Below, in pieces: positions 55,315 through 64,000 of a stretch of DNA of 64,000 nt (its first letter is position 1; each line of letters starts with the position of its first letter). Made by a program: the position numbers and the translations under genes. This DNA comes from Acidiferrum sp963764675. Its GTDB lineage: Bacteria; Acidobacteriota; Terriglobia; Acidiferrales; UBA7541. The notes under the pieces were generated by a model that ran no database searches, was not told the origin of the DNA, and worked only from the letters and a program-made list of their open reading frames with translations. The stretch covers positions 868,001 through 932,000 of the forward strand of contig CAVXTQ010000011.1 of assembly GCA_963764675.1 (NCBI GenBank), given 5' to 3'.

Positions 55315-56187
55315 ATGATGGTGACGATCCGGCAGGACCAACCCGCAAGAGTTCCCGGTACGGACGCTTCGAGTTCTCGTGGCTCCCTGCACCAAGCGTG
55401 GATCTGGAAGATTTTGCTTGGCGTCTTCGCGATAGTGGGCGCCTACGCGTTGTTGATCGAGCCTTACTGGATTGACGTCACCTATTCGGACATGCACGGC
55501 TCCGTGGCGGCGCCGCTGAAGATCGCGCACCTGAGCGATCTTCACACGCTCGGCCTTGGGCGGCGCGAACGCCGGATGCTCGAGATTCTCGACCAGGAAA
55601 AGCCGGACATAATCTTGATCACGGGCGATTCGATCGGGCAGTGGCTCGGCACGCTCGGCCTCAACGGAGACTACGAGAAGGCCAAACTTCTCTTCCAGCG
55701 ACTTCACCCGCCGCTCGGGGTATGGGTTGTGCGAGGGAATTGGGAGAACGCCAAACCGCTGCGCAACGAACCGGCCTTTTACCAGCAAGCAGGCGTGCAC
55801 TTTCTGCTGAATTCAAACGGAGCGGCGAGACCTGACGTCTGGATTGCCGGCCTGGATGATCCGAGCTCCGGGAGCCCAAGGCTCGATAGCGCGCTGGCAG
55901 GCATTCCGTCGGGCGCGTATACAATTCTGCTTTTCCATTCGCCAGCATACTTCGGGCGCGTCTCCGGCCGGGTCAACCTCTGCCTTGCGGGTCACACACA
56001 CGGCGGCCAAGTCCGCTTGCCGCGCATGAGACCTCTTTGGCTGCCCGAGGGTTCCGGGCGATATGTGGAAGGGTGGTACGAGGAGAAAGGCTCAAAGATG
56101 TACGTGAGCCGCGGGCTGGGTATGTCGATGCTGCCAATTCGATTCCTGTGCCGCCCGGAAATCAGCTTCGTCACGATCCATCCATAA
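55315..56187 (+). CDS. Metallophosphoesterase with N-terminal membrane anchor
   Basis: 290 aa from ATG 55315 (a TTG 33 nt earlier is the alternative). A membrane helix (ILLGVFAIVGAYALLIEPYW), then the calcineurin-like blocks: IAHLSDLHTLG (D-x-H), IILITGDSIGQW (GD), VVRGNWENAKP, LLFHSPAYF and LAGHTHGGQVRLPR. It resembles the YaeI-type esterases. The third block has GNW where GNH is usual; see findings. Confidence 0.85.
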   Translation: MMVTIRQDQPARVPGTDASSSRGSLHQAWIWKILLGVFAIVGAYALLIEPYWIDVTYSDMHGSVAAPLKIAHLSDLHTLGLGRRERRMLEILDQEKPDIILITGDSIGQWLGTLGLNGDYEKAKLLFQRLHPPLGVWVVRGNWENAKPLRNEPAFYQQAGVHFLLNSNGAARPDVWIAGLDDPSSGSPRLDSALAGIPSGAYTILLFHSPAYFGRVSGRVNLCLAGHTHGGQVRLPRMRPLWLPEGSGRYVEGWYEEKGSKMYVSRGLGMSMLPIRFLCRPEISFVTIHP

Positions 56188-56202
56188 TCAATGGATCCAA
56201 TG

Positions 56203-56335
56203 CCTTCCATGAGAAGGCCGGTATGAGTCAAGAGTGTTTTTCTCTTTCTGTTTTCTCTTTCCTTCCTGTGGATTCCTTGCATTCGAGCCGTGCCGCCTCT
56301 GTCGCCATCCTTCCATCCGCGAGTTCGGCTCTTCC
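56203..56335 (+). repeat. Left copy of an about 130-bp inverted repeat
   Basis: The first 20 bases (56203-56222) match exactly, in inverted orientation, with 59208-59227. Similarity continues through CGAGCC-GCCGCCTCTGTCGCCA. The pair encloses two IS110 fragments and three small genes. Confidence 0.65.
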
Positions 56336-56348
56336 AATCCAATTCTAC

Positions 56349-56833
56349 CTACGCCACTGCGCTCACCACTTGGTGGTTGTTCCGCAGTGGCTCGTAGACC
56401 TCCCCACTTATCCACAACTTATGAAGCAACACTGCCAACTTCCGAGCCACAACAACGACCGCTCGTTTCTTGGCATTCTTTCCTCCTCGCTCGGCTAATT
56501 TCAGTCCCCAGCGCCGCAGATCACTGTCCTGTCCAAAGGGCCCGAGAATGTAGTGTGCGCCTTGCACCATCAGCGTCCTTAAATAGGCGTCACCTTCCTT
56601 GCTGATGTGCATCTGGGGTTCACTCATACCAGAGTTTCGGCGCCCAGGACGCAACCCGAGAAAACATCCGGCATCCCGACTTCGGCGAAATCGATGCGGA
56701 TCATCCAGGGTCAGAACGTAGGCCAAAGCAATTAGTGTCCCTACTCCCTTCACCTGTTTGAGCAGCGCAACTTCCGGATACACTTCCTTGGCGATTTGCT
56801 CGATGCGCCGGTCGAGGTCGTGTGCGAGCTATC
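56349..56833 (-). pseudogene. IS110-family transposase fragment A (C-terminal half)
   Basis: AHDLDRRIEQIAKEVYPEVA, KQVKGVGTLIALAYVLTLDD, GCFLGLRPGRRNSGMSEPQM, KEGDAYLRTLMVQGAHYILG, RGGKNAKKRAVVVVARKLAV. This is the Transposase_20 C-terminal domain, with its catalytic Ser region. A TAG precedes it in frame, and the DEDD N-terminal half is missing, so it is inactive. Confidence 0.8.
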
Positions 56834-57249
56834 CCAACCCGCGCCAAAAGTCATAAGCGAACTCTCTTCAAAACGGAGACGAAGAATTGAGGTGTACCGG
56901 TGTTTTTATACGCTTCTCCGCATTATCCCCTCACGGACGGATAGATATAGGAGGAGATGGCCGAAGACTTTCACGGCCCAAGGACCATCAAACAAGATTC
57001 CCCTGAGGATCCGGCGGTATCGGCTCTGATGGACCTGGCAGGGGCTCCGATGGATTGGGATTCGGCGGCAATGGTGGCGTCCCTGAGTCAAGTAACCCGC
57101 AGATTAAAACAGTGCTCATTTCCCGCCTTTCATTCAAGGAAAGCGTAGCACGGCTTCGACGATCCCCGGTAAAACGTCGTTCGCCAAGTGATCCACGACT
57201 CCGCTCAGATTTCGGGCCTGCCGCAGCGAGTAGTGAGCAAAAACTCAAA
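56834..57249. other. Region with no supported gene
   Basis: Frames on both strands give Gly/Ser-rich runs (around 57010-57070) without start signals. It might be a decayed gene. I see no RNA or promoter. Confidence 0.35.
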
Positions 57250-57468
57250 TCACAACTTGTTGCTGAGGAAAACCCTGTAAATGGGTACCTCGAAGGGTTC
57301 CGTCGCGTTCTTCTCTACGTTCACCTCGACTACCTTCCATCGTTCTCCCTTTCGCTCAACAAAGGAGCCTTGCTTGGGAGCGGACTTGTCACCGTCCATG
57401 TCCAAGTCGATCTCTTCCGTACTTGGATCACCGTTGTACCGAAATACGATCTGTTTTGCGATTCTCAT
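57250..57468 (-). CDS. Small hypothetical protein
   Basis: 72 aa. IVFRYNGDPSTEEIDLDMDG, then GSFVERKGERWKVVEVNVEK, a likely all-beta single domain. ATG start. No family is recognised. The composition is balanced and protein-like, better than random frames around it. Confidence 0.55.
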   Translation of the reverse strand: MRIAKQIVFRYNGDPSTEEIDLDMDGDKSAPKQGSFVERKGERWKVVEVNVEKNATEPFEVPIYRVFLSNKL

Positions 57469-57513
57469 TGTGTCGCTCCCTGCACTCGCCCAGTCCGTCG
57501 ATGGGTCGGGGCT

Positions 57514-57834
57514 TCACGATAGGCTCTTAAGCCACCCGGCGAAGCGGGCTCGATCTTCCGGTTGCATGGACACGAACTTCACGCCCATGCCGTCTTTGGG
57601 ACTACTCCTTTGCACAATGGCACGCGCCCGAACCTCTCCCGTCGGCGCATCAATCAACAGCTGGATGAAAGTTCCAGCGGCGGGAGGATCAGAAGTACGG
57701 ATGTATAGTCCACCCAATCCGAAGTTCATCACACCGGAGACAAACCTCTTATTGGTGCATTGCCAAGCCACAATCGTGCCTCTGGGAGGGATGAGCCGGG
57801 GGTAGCAACGACGGTTCGTGCTCCTAGTTAACAT
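57514..57834 (-). CDS. PilZ-domain protein
   Basis: 106 aa from ATG 57834; the longer frame has no ribosome binding site. NRRCYPRLIPP fits the N-terminal Arg-rich part, FVSGVMNFGLGGLYIRTSDP is the central PilZ block (N-x-G-x-x-G-x-x-I, changed from D-x-S-x-x-G), and TGEVRARAIVQRSSPKDGMG then VKFVSM finish it. A c-di-GMP effector by family. Confidence 0.7.
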   Translation of the reverse strand: MLTRSTNRRCYPRLIPPRGTIVAWQCTNKRFVSGVMNFGLGGLYIRTSDPPAAGTFIQLLIDAPTGEVRARAIVQRSSPKDGMGVKFVSMQPEDRARFAGWLKSLS

Positions 57835-58040
57835 TAGCGATGCTGCTGAATTGTGAAGAACCCGCGCGGCGCCGGGACGATTTCCCGAAGGATCGCGCTT
57901 AACAAGACTCTCTCGGCGAAACCATACCGGGAGTCTAGCACTTCGGCATCTGTGTAGGATGGGCTTCCGTGGAAGCATTGTTAGGCGGTAACCAACCGCC
58001 GCGAACCATCGTCCATGTCGTGCACGAACTGTGAAACCAA

Positions 58041-58382
58041 CTATTTCTTTGCTGGAAACACATCCATCAGTGCCATAACCACCAACTTCGACGCTGATCT
58101 TTTCCGATCTTCCGGATGATCCGCGAGATATTTTCGGACGACATCCATCAACTTGCCGTTCGTGGCCGTGCGGACATCGATAAAGCCCTCGTCTTGGGTG
58201 GCATCCGCGATCCCTCGAATGTATCCCGAGCAGAATAGGTTCGGCTGACTAGTGCCGCCGCCTGGTGGCGGAGCACACATTTCCTGCAAGTCGGTGCCGC
58301 TACGCAGATCGGCAGCGTTGTGCTGCGCCTGTGCCGCAGAAGCCCATACGAAAAGAAGCGCTGCTACGATTAAGCGTCTCAT
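58041..58382 (-). CDS. Rap1a/Tai-type exported protein
   Basis: 113 aa. Signal peptide 1-20 ending AAQAQ. Mature part: SGTDLQEMCAPPPG, NLFCSGYIRGIADATQDEG, VRKYLADHPEDRKRSASKLV. The two Cys and the C-x-G-Y-x-x-G pattern match the Rap1a immunity-protein-like family. Here it is an isolated gene, without a type VI effector neighbour, so immunity is not implied. Confidence 0.7.
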   Translation of the reverse strand: MRRLIVAALLFVWASAAQAQHNAADLRSGTDLQEMCAPPPGGGTSQPNLFCSGYIRGIADATQDEGFIDVRTATNGKLMDVVRKYLADHPEDRKRSASKLVVMALMDVFPAKK

Positions 58383-58639
58383 CGCGGTCTCGTCTCCGAT
58401 TCGAGCATTGCCTCGTGTACCCGACTGTCCCGGTCCTTCAACAGGCTATTCCATCGTTGAAAATTACGACAGGCAACTAGCATAGCAACTGTGTCCGTAC
58501 TGGGCTAATGGCCCTGGCGGCCTCCAAATCCGGGCCAATGCCCGATTGATGTCATAACGACGCCGGCCTCGCGACGGCCCGAGTAGACTGTTTCGGTGTT
58601 CACCCTAACAGTGCTCGGACCGAAGGAGGCCGAGATGCA

Positions 58640-58957
58640 AATTACGCCACGGCGATCACCACTTTGTGGTTGTTCCGCAGTCACAGCAACGACGGCTCGT
58701 TTCTTCGCATTCTTTCCTCCTCGCTCGGCGAGCTTCAGTCCCATCGTCGAAGATCACTGTCCTGTCCCAAAGGCCCGAGAATGTAGTGCGCGCTTTGCAC
58801 CATCAGTGTCCTTAGGTAACGGTCGCCTTCCTTGCTGATGTGCAGTTGTGGTTCGCTCATGCCAGAATTTCTGCGCCCGGGACGCAGCCCGAGAAAACAT
58901 CCAGCATGCCGGCTACGGCGAAAGCGATGCGGATCGTCCAGGGTCAGAACGTAGAAA
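58640..58957 (-). pseudogene. IS110-family transposase fragment B
   Basis: Second relic of the same IS110 as at 56349. VLTLDDPHRFRRSRHAGCFL, RRNSGMSEPQLHISKEGDRY and then, after a frame change near 58740, KLAERGGKNAKKRAVVAV. It lacks about 60 internal bases present in copy A (after GTTCCGCAGT). Same orientation as A. Confidence 0.75.
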
Positions 58958-59094
58958 AGGATTTTAACGGCCGAGCTCAACCGCCGAGTTCAGGTGACTG
59001 CGACTAACTCCTGGCCCAACTTCCGTCGAACAGAGGGAATCCGAGGTCGATTGTCAGGTAGCAGCACCTGCTGTCATGAGGACGCCCAACTGGC

Positions 59095-59227
59095 ACCGAG
59101 CGAAAATCGCTCAAAAAGAGTGCGGATGGAAGGCTGGCGACAGAGGCGGCTCGGCTCGAATGCGAAAAACTCTTATAGGGAGGAAAAAGAAAAACCGTCT
59201 TGACACTCACCGGCCTTCTCATGGAAG
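59095..59227 (-). repeat. Right copy of the about 130-bp inverted repeat
   Basis: Inverted with respect to 56203-56335. Exact over the outer 20 bases (59208-59227), diverged inwards. Confidence 0.65.
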
Positions 59228-59374
59228 GAGTTATCGTCGGAACAAGAGGTGACGAGCATGAGTGCAGACTCGCAAATGGTTAGCACAAGGTGTGCCAACG
59301 GCTGGTGGTTTATTTCGTCTTGGCACGTGTTCGGATTCTGGGCCTATAATCTCTCCTAACTAAGGCCCTCACGA

Positions 59375-59590
59375 ATGGCACAAAACTGGGTTCCTACAAG
59401 ATCGTTGTGGCACAGCGCGCCGGGCGGCATAGGCGAAGTGTATCGCGCGCGGGACACACAAATCGATCACAAGATCGCGATCGAGATTCTCCTTGCATGC
59501 TTTCTGCCGATCTCGCACGCAAACAGCGTTTCAACCGCGAAGCTACAGCCATCGGCGCGTCAGCCATTTGGGAATCCTCGGACGAAGATC
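59375..59590 (+). pseudogene. N-terminal relic of a Ser/Thr kinase
   Basis: It resembles the start of the kinase at 14762: GGIGEVYRARDTQIDHKIAI, then with a frame change SADLARKQRFNREATAIGAS. Only the P-loop and catalytic Lys regions remain, and the catalytic Lys position reads KIAIEIL. No later kinase motifs follow. ATG start is kept. Confidence 0.6.
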
Positions 59591-59802
59591 GCTGTCGCCA
59601 ACCGGTCGAAGAACCATGTGGGTGGGTCTACGGTAGCTCGATAGTTTTCTGACTTCGGAACCTGCGTTCAATTCACAACAGGGGGAATATTATGCGTCGG
59701 CCACTGTGCGGCCGGACAATCAGCCAGTCTCAATCACTGGATAGAGAATAGCGTCAAGAGGCTGGAGTAGAGTTTGCGAGTGTCTCTGATTCTTCGGCGC
59801 TG

Positions 59803-60681
59803 TTATTGGGGTGAATTGCTGCTGTCGTCAGGACGCCTCTTGAGCACTGGTCGGTTCGGATCAGATTCCGGGCCGGTCTGCATGTTTGAGCTGGCGACGT
59901 CGTACACGTATCGTATGACGACGGGCGTTTTAGATCGACCGTTGTCGATGTGCAGGGTTTCGTGTAAGTTCCGACCGTCTTGGGACAATTCGAACGTTCG
60001 ACTCATTTTCCCGCCAAGCGGACTTTTTTCATCCGACACAAGCTGACTTCCATTCCAGTGCGCCGCAACCTCCTGATGGTTGTTGTCCGTGGACTTCTGC
60101 AATTGCCGCCCATCCGTATACAAAATCAGCTTATGGAATTGATCATCCGTCACATCGACTTCAGGGTTTTTCAGTTCGATGTTTAGCGACTCCGAAGAGT
60201 AAATCAGCGGCTGCATTTTGGGGTTGTCTTCAATGTCCTGTCCGGTATTTCGTTGTCCTCCGTAGGGTCCTCCACCTCCGTTCCCAGGATAGGGAGAACC
60301 TCCCCGACGGCCGCCGCCGGGATAGCCTCCAGGATAACTCCCCGTGTTGCCGCCTCCAGGATAACCGCCAGTGTTGCCGCCACCGGGATAACCGCTCGTG
60401 TTGCCGCTGCTTGAGCCTTCCGCAGCTCGAACTCGCTGCCGGGGATCATCGCTTTCATCGCGATTCAGCTTCCAAGGCCCGACAAGAGTCGTTCTCGCTG
60501 GCAGCTGCGGCTGTTTGGGTTTGGCAGAAGGCTGCGGAGGCTGCGCTGGCGCCTGCTCTTGTGATTGGGCCGGGACAATCGGCCCGGGCGCCGCCTGTGC
60601 ATTCAGGCGTTTCGGACTCGTGAGTGAGGCTGCAATCAGGAATCCCCAAAAGACAACCATTGGAGTGGATCGTGCTTTCAA
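59803..60681 (-). CDS. Secreted Gly-rich protein
   Basis: 292 aa from TTG 60681 with GGAG upstream. Basic leader plus hydrophobic core (VVFWGFLIAASLT) make a signal peptide. Mature: Pro/Gln-rich stretch, LVGPWKLNRDESDDPRQR, a GYPGGGNTG repeat block (residues about 95-145), then a beta domain with NIELKNPEVDVTDDQFHKLI, YTDGRQLQKSTDNNHQEVAA and LSQDGRNLHETLHIDNGRSK. The last resembles lipocalin-like or DUF-type acidobacterial domains. Confidence 0.7.
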   Translation of the reverse strand: MKARSTPMVVFWGFLIAASLTSPKRLNAQAAPGPIVPAQSQEQAPAQPPQPSAKPKQPQLPARTTLVGPWKLNRDESDDPRQRVRAAEGSSSGNTSGYPGGGNTGGYPGGGNTGSYPGGYPGGGRRGGSPYPGNGGGGPYGGQRNTGQDIEDNPKMQPLIYSSESLNIELKNPEVDVTDDQFHKLILYTDGRQLQKSTDNNHQEVAAHWNGSQLVSDEKSPLGGKMSRTFELSQDGRNLHETLHIDNGRSKTPVVIRYVYDVASSNMQTGPESDPNRPVLKRRPDDSSNSPQ

Positions 60682-61180
60682 GTTTGTCTCCGACACCAGC
60701 GTGACTGCGGTGATCCACCGCGCATTTGCTAATGATGCGGCCCTTAGCACTTTAGTTGCCTCTGCCAAGGCTGATTACTTTACTGGCCGCGAGCGATCTC
60801 CGAGGTATTCAAGCGCAATACTTCTCCCCCACCAAAGGTAGTTTCCGATTGGCGCTGCCAGCTCAACCGGTCGATGCAACACCATCTAATCAGTTGATCC
60901 GACAATACTTTCCCTGGAGAGCCGATCAGTTTGGCTGTACTCGGTCAAAACCTAGCCAGGGTAGCGTTCCGGCTGATCTAACCTAGCGAGCGAATTTTGC
61001 CTTTGTTTTCAATGCAAGGTGGGTTCGAGCAGAGTGTTGCGTCGACCCATTGAGACCGCCGCGTTTACCAGGCATTGGATTGTTTCCCACTCAAATAGAA
61101 CGCCTTCATTCGTGAGCGCGTCAATTGGACATTGACGCTGTCATGTACTTTGCATTATAAAGTACTTGGAGGATGCTCGG
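60682..61180. other. Divergent intergenic region, 500 bp
   Basis: It contains the promoter of the gene at 61181 (TTGACG 61132-61137, TATAAA 61156-61161) with an inverted repeat over the -10. The rest shows no gene. Confidence 0.5.
61145..61165 (+). promoter_or_regulatory. Operator-like inverted repeat GTACTTT-N7-AAAGTAC
   Basis: Perfect 7-bp arms with a 7-base spacer, overlapping the -10 of the promoter for the gene at 61181. The position is ideal for a dimeric repressor. Confidence 0.65.
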
Positions 61181-61579
61181 ATGCAAATGTCGAAACCGTT
61201 CCAATTGCCAATTTTTGCTATCAGTGAGTGGTTATTGGTTTTGCCCGCGACCGTGTTCCTCGCGGCGGCCTCACTGCGCCTCCTTCGACCTCGCCAATAC
61301 CAGCCAGCACGCGCAGGTTGGATCATCTTCGAGTGGTCCACTACCCACATCTCGCACCTTGGCGCGGCGGTGCTCTTCCTCGGAATGCCTGCCTTGGTAC
61401 TCGTTGCTGGTTGCGGCGCGCTACTCCGAATGTGGCGCGGGGATCAGGCCTTGCGCCACGATGTACTCCTCGGGCTTACCGTCTTCCGGCGGCATTTGGC
61501 GACTGGTTTCCTGGCATTGGCAACTCTGCTAGGAGCAATAATTCTCGCGCTCGCTGTTGCTCACCTCTTTACGGATTGA
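61181..61579 (+). CDS. Small membrane protein
   Basis: 132 aa from ATG 61181, with GGAGG 8 nt before it. Three or four hydrophobic stretches (WLLVLPATVFLAAASLRLL; LGAAVLFLGMPALVLVAGCG; TGFLALATLLGAIILALAVA). No family is recognised. It is controlled by the operator-like repeat above and may form a unit with the next gene 84 nt on. Confidence 0.7.
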   Translation: MQMSKPFQLPIFAISEWLLVLPATVFLAAASLRLLRPRQYQPARAGWIIFEWSTTHISHLGAAVLFLGMPALVLVAGCGALLRMWRGDQALRHDVLLGLTVFRRHLATGFLALATLLGAIILALAVAHLFTD

Positions 61580-61663
61580 GGCGAAACTTGTCGAGCAGGC
61601 TATCAGCGCAGCGCCGCAAAAAAATGCCTAGCCGTGACAACTAGCCGGTAAGGAAGTGACGCT

Positions 61664-61951
61664 ATGCAAGGGCAGCCAATCAACCGCATTAGCGGCAAAG
61701 TTCTGGTCGTCCTGTCGCTTACGGCCTTGTTTGCGGTACTTACTGGGTACACTCATCCGCCTCAACCGGACGAAGGCGCTGCGGCACATATCTTTCAGCT
61801 GTCAATCGTGGCGCTAGTACCTATGATTTTAGTCTTCCTCGCCACGGCGGATTGGCGCCACCCTTTGCGAAGCGTTCGACCATTGGCATTTCCCGCCACC
61901 TCTTTGTTTCTTGCGTTTGGAGCCCTCTATTACCTTGAGCACTACCGATAA
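61664..61951 (+). CDS. Small membrane protein
   Basis: 95 aa, ATG with AAGGAAG upstream. Three hydrophobic segments (VLVVLSLTALFAVLTGY; FQLSIVALVPMILVFLATAD; FPATSLFLAFGALYYL). No family is recognised; similar in style to the gene before it. Confidence 0.65.
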   Translation: MQGQPINRISGKVLVVLSLTALFAVLTGYTHPPQPDEGAAAHIFQLSIVALVPMILVFLATADWRHPLRSVRPLAFPATSLFLAFGALYYLEHYR

Positions 61952-62016
61952 ACAACGCAGACTAAACCAATTCCTTGCAGCAGTTGGTCCGGTAACCGCA
62001 TTACACGTCCAGGTAG

Positions 62017-63253
62017 ATTACTAATGGGATGGTCCGCCGCTTTTACCGAGCCAACGGGGCGGTTATAAGAGGTGGAGGAGGCCTCCCATGGAACTACACA
62101 CCATCGGCATTGATCTTGGTAAGACAGTCTTTCATCTGGTCGGGCTCGACCTGCACGGCGAGGTCGTGGTGCGCAAGAAGTTCTCGCGCACACAGCTGCT
62201 GCGCTTCACTGCCAACGTACACGTCGGGTTGATTGGCATGGAAGCCTGCGGAGGTTCGCATTTTCTTGGCCGAGCACTGCGGGAACAGAGACACGAGGTG
62301 CGACTGATTCCGGCGCAATATGTGAAGCCGTACGTGAAAACGAACAAGAGCGACTACATCGATGCCGAGGCGATCGCTGAGGCTGTCACACGGCCGACGA
62401 TGCGTTTCGTGCCGGTCAAGACTGATGAGCAGCTGGATATGCAGTCCCTGCATCGCGTGCGCGAGCGTTGGGTGATGCGTCGCACGGCAGTCATCAACCA
62501 AATTCGTGGATTGCTGCTCGAACGAGGCATAACTCTGCGGAAGGGGCGGCACCACGTGCATGCCGCTTTACCGCTGATCCTGGAAGACGCCGACGCTAAT
62601 CTATCGGGCGCCGTGCGCCTGCTGCTGACCCAACTGAAGCTGGATCTTGATCAGTTGTCGGTGCGGATTGACGAAGCCGATGCGGTGATCCAGAAGACCG
62701 CTCATGAGAACGAAGCCTGCCAACGGCTCGTGGCCATCCCTGGCATCGGACCAGTCACGGCCACCGCACTCATCGCGGCGATCGGCAACGGAGGGGCCTT
62801 CCACAAGGGGCGGGAGTTCGCAGCTTGGATGGGGGTGGTTCCTCGCGAACACTCCACCGGCGGCCAGCAGAAGCTGCTCGGTATCAGCAAACGTGGGAAC
62901 TCTTACTTGCGAAGACTGTTCGTGCAAGGCGCACGTGCGGTCCTGCTACAGCGCACGAAGCAGTCTTCCGGTCTGCGTGCGTGGTTGGCACAGCTCACAT
63001 CGCGCACGCACCGCAACGTCGCCGCCGTAGCGTTAGCTAACAAACTCGCCCGCATCGCCTGGGCCGTGCTCGCGAAGAATGAACAATATCGACCCTCGGT
63101 GGTCCCCGACGTAGCTGCAGCTTAGCGACGACTGCGGAGAACATGATTTCTTACCAGGTCTGCTGGCGAATGAGGAGATGGCACAACGGTCGAACCCGGC
63201 GCTCTTTAAACCCGTAACCGGAAGAAGTCTCTCGAGACTGAATTACTAATGGG
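62017..63253 (+). mobile_element. IS110-family insertion sequence (IS1111-like), about 1.2 kb
   Basis: A complete transposase flanked by ATTACTAATGGG at 62017-62028 and 63242-63253, the direct-repeat core expected at IS110 insertion junctions. The left non-coding end is about 60 bp, the right about 130 bp. No terminal inverted repeats are obvious. Confidence 0.75.
62088..63125 (+). CDS. IS110-family transposase (DEDD recombinase)
   Basis: 345 aa, full length. RuvC-like domain: HTIGIDLGKTVFHLVGLD (D9), GLIGMEACGGSHFLGRALRE (Glu), KTNKSDYIDAEAIAEAVTRP (two Asp). C-terminal Transposase_20: RLVAIPGIGPVTATALIAAI, FAAWMGVVPREHSTGGQQKL with the catalytic Ser region, LGISKRGNSYLRRLFVQGAR. ATG has GGAGGAGG upstream. 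The closest group by motif is IS1111. Confidence 0.93.
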   Translation: MELHTIGIDLGKTVFHLVGLDLHGEVVVRKKFSRTQLLRFTANVHVGLIGMEACGGSHFLGRALREQRHEVRLIPAQYVKPYVKTNKSDYIDAEAIAEAVTRPTMRFVPVKTDEQLDMQSLHRVRERWVMRRTAVINQIRGLLLERGITLRKGRHHVHAALPLILEDADANLSGAVRLLLTQLKLDLDQLSVRIDEADAVIQKTAHENEACQRLVAIPGIGPVTATALIAAIGNGGAFHKGREFAAWMGVVPREHSTGGQQKLLGISKRGNSYLRRLFVQGARAVLLQRTKQSSGLRAWLAQLTSRTHRNVAAVALANKLARIAWAVLAKNEQYRPSVVPDVAAA

Positions 63254-64000
63254 GAAAAGAGCGCAGCGCATTCCATCCTGGCCAGGAGTGATTCACTCCA
63301 ACAAAGGCCGTATACATTTGCGCAGACCAACCTGTGACATCCTCACATTTCGCTTGCGGCGAGGCGGCGGACCATACATTCCGGTTACGCCCTGACTCGG
63401 GCGCAATCCGACGGGCGGTGATGATCCGCGAATGGCACTACGCCGATGACACGTCGAAAGACGCGGAGCCGGGCTATCTCAGACGCTACATCATGGGCCA
63501 TTGGAAATTCGGGTATGCCTGTCCGTTTATGCATACATCTCGGCCGTTAGTCGCAGCATCCGTAGTTGCATATCCCCGGCTAACTATATGAAGTCAGAGG
63601 GGTTACTTCACAGCAATGTGGCATAGAAACAGGTTTCCATGCGCCAGACCCCAAGGAAGGGAAAATAATGCGCGTAAGGGCTCCTAATTGAGTCCTAGTG
63701 GCAGTCTACAAGGGAAGTAACCGGAGAAGTAGCTATCGGACATGATAACTAAGCATCTGCGTTGGTTTCTTGGTTCCCACATCTTGCGTAGTCGTTCGCG
63801 GATTTGCTCGATGTTTCCGGGTCGGCTTGAATACTCATCTTGTCAAGAGGAAACGGGAGGGGCAGGGTAACACAAACTTCAAGCAGGTTTTTCCGTTCTC
63901 CCTGTAGCGAGATTTTGAACTCCGGTGTCGGCCTCCGTCAGAGCACGATCTTCGTCGCTTCCAACTTCCACTGGGCTCAACCGTCTTAGCTCAACGGCCG
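63254..64000. other. Right end of window, no supported gene
   Basis: The longest frame (63334-63591 plus) lacks a ribosome binding site and a recognisable domain. Several IS scraps are possible. Nothing can be called. Confidence 0.35.

Noticed and set aside
60300..60420. Short tandem repeats as a possible CRISPR or minisatellite
   Set aside because: They encode GYPGGGNTG units of the secreted Gly-rich protein and have no spacer structure.

Overview
The window looks like chromosome from a soil member of the Acidobacteriota (Terriglobia-like). The base for this is family-level: eukaryote-like Ser/Thr kinases with TolB/PD40 propellers, a MerR-TPR regulator next to Ku, PilZ proteins with divergent ends, GTP-type PEPCK, and many short conserved hypotheticals. 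No rRNA or species marker is present, so this is an inference.

Layout. 1-28.5 kb is chromosomal backbone: small conserved proteins and a secreted proline-rich tandem-repeat peptide (2930-3145); a RecB/Dna2-like nuclease-helicase (5928-9374); an ExeA-like ATPase; a MerR-TPR regulator with Ku; a frameshifted kinase-propeller gene; PEPCK; a peroxiredoxin; a secreted amidohydrolase; a cytochrome c; an Nramp transporter; a DUF3467 protein; and tRNA-Ile(GAU). 28.5-54.4 kb is an integrative conjugative element in the 3' half of that tRNA gene, bounded by a 47-bp direct repeat (28527-28573 and 54385-54431), with a tyrosine integrase at the right end. 54.4-64 kb is a scrap-yard of IS3 and IS110 remnants and kinase debris, with a few intact small genes (metallophosphoesterase, PilZ, Rap1a-like, membrane proteins) and one complete IS110-family element (about 62017-63253).

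The conjugative element carries a Trb (MPF-T) transfer apparatus. The leftward cluster is small orf - traG (coupling protein) - ssb - traF (S26 peptidase) - traB (CN-hydrolase) - virB1, with an accessory protein and a HxH relaxase entering from further right and an ardC remnant at the left edge. The rightward operon is trbB - membrane orf - trbC - D - E - J - eex lipoprotein - trbL - F - G - I, followed by a coiled/RHH-like gene with a zeta-type kinase, an excisionase-like gene, a nucleotidyltransferase pair and the integrase. Three leftward or rightward units start at the same 12-bp promoter motif.

A striking property is the number of single-base frameshifts in the element (ardC, traB, traG, relaxase, trbC, trbL, trbG, trbI), while trbB, trbE, trbJ, trbF, ssb and the integrase stay open. 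In each case the family-like protein resumes in another frame. This means either recent decay of the element or unpolished assembly indels; the sequence alone cannot separate the two.
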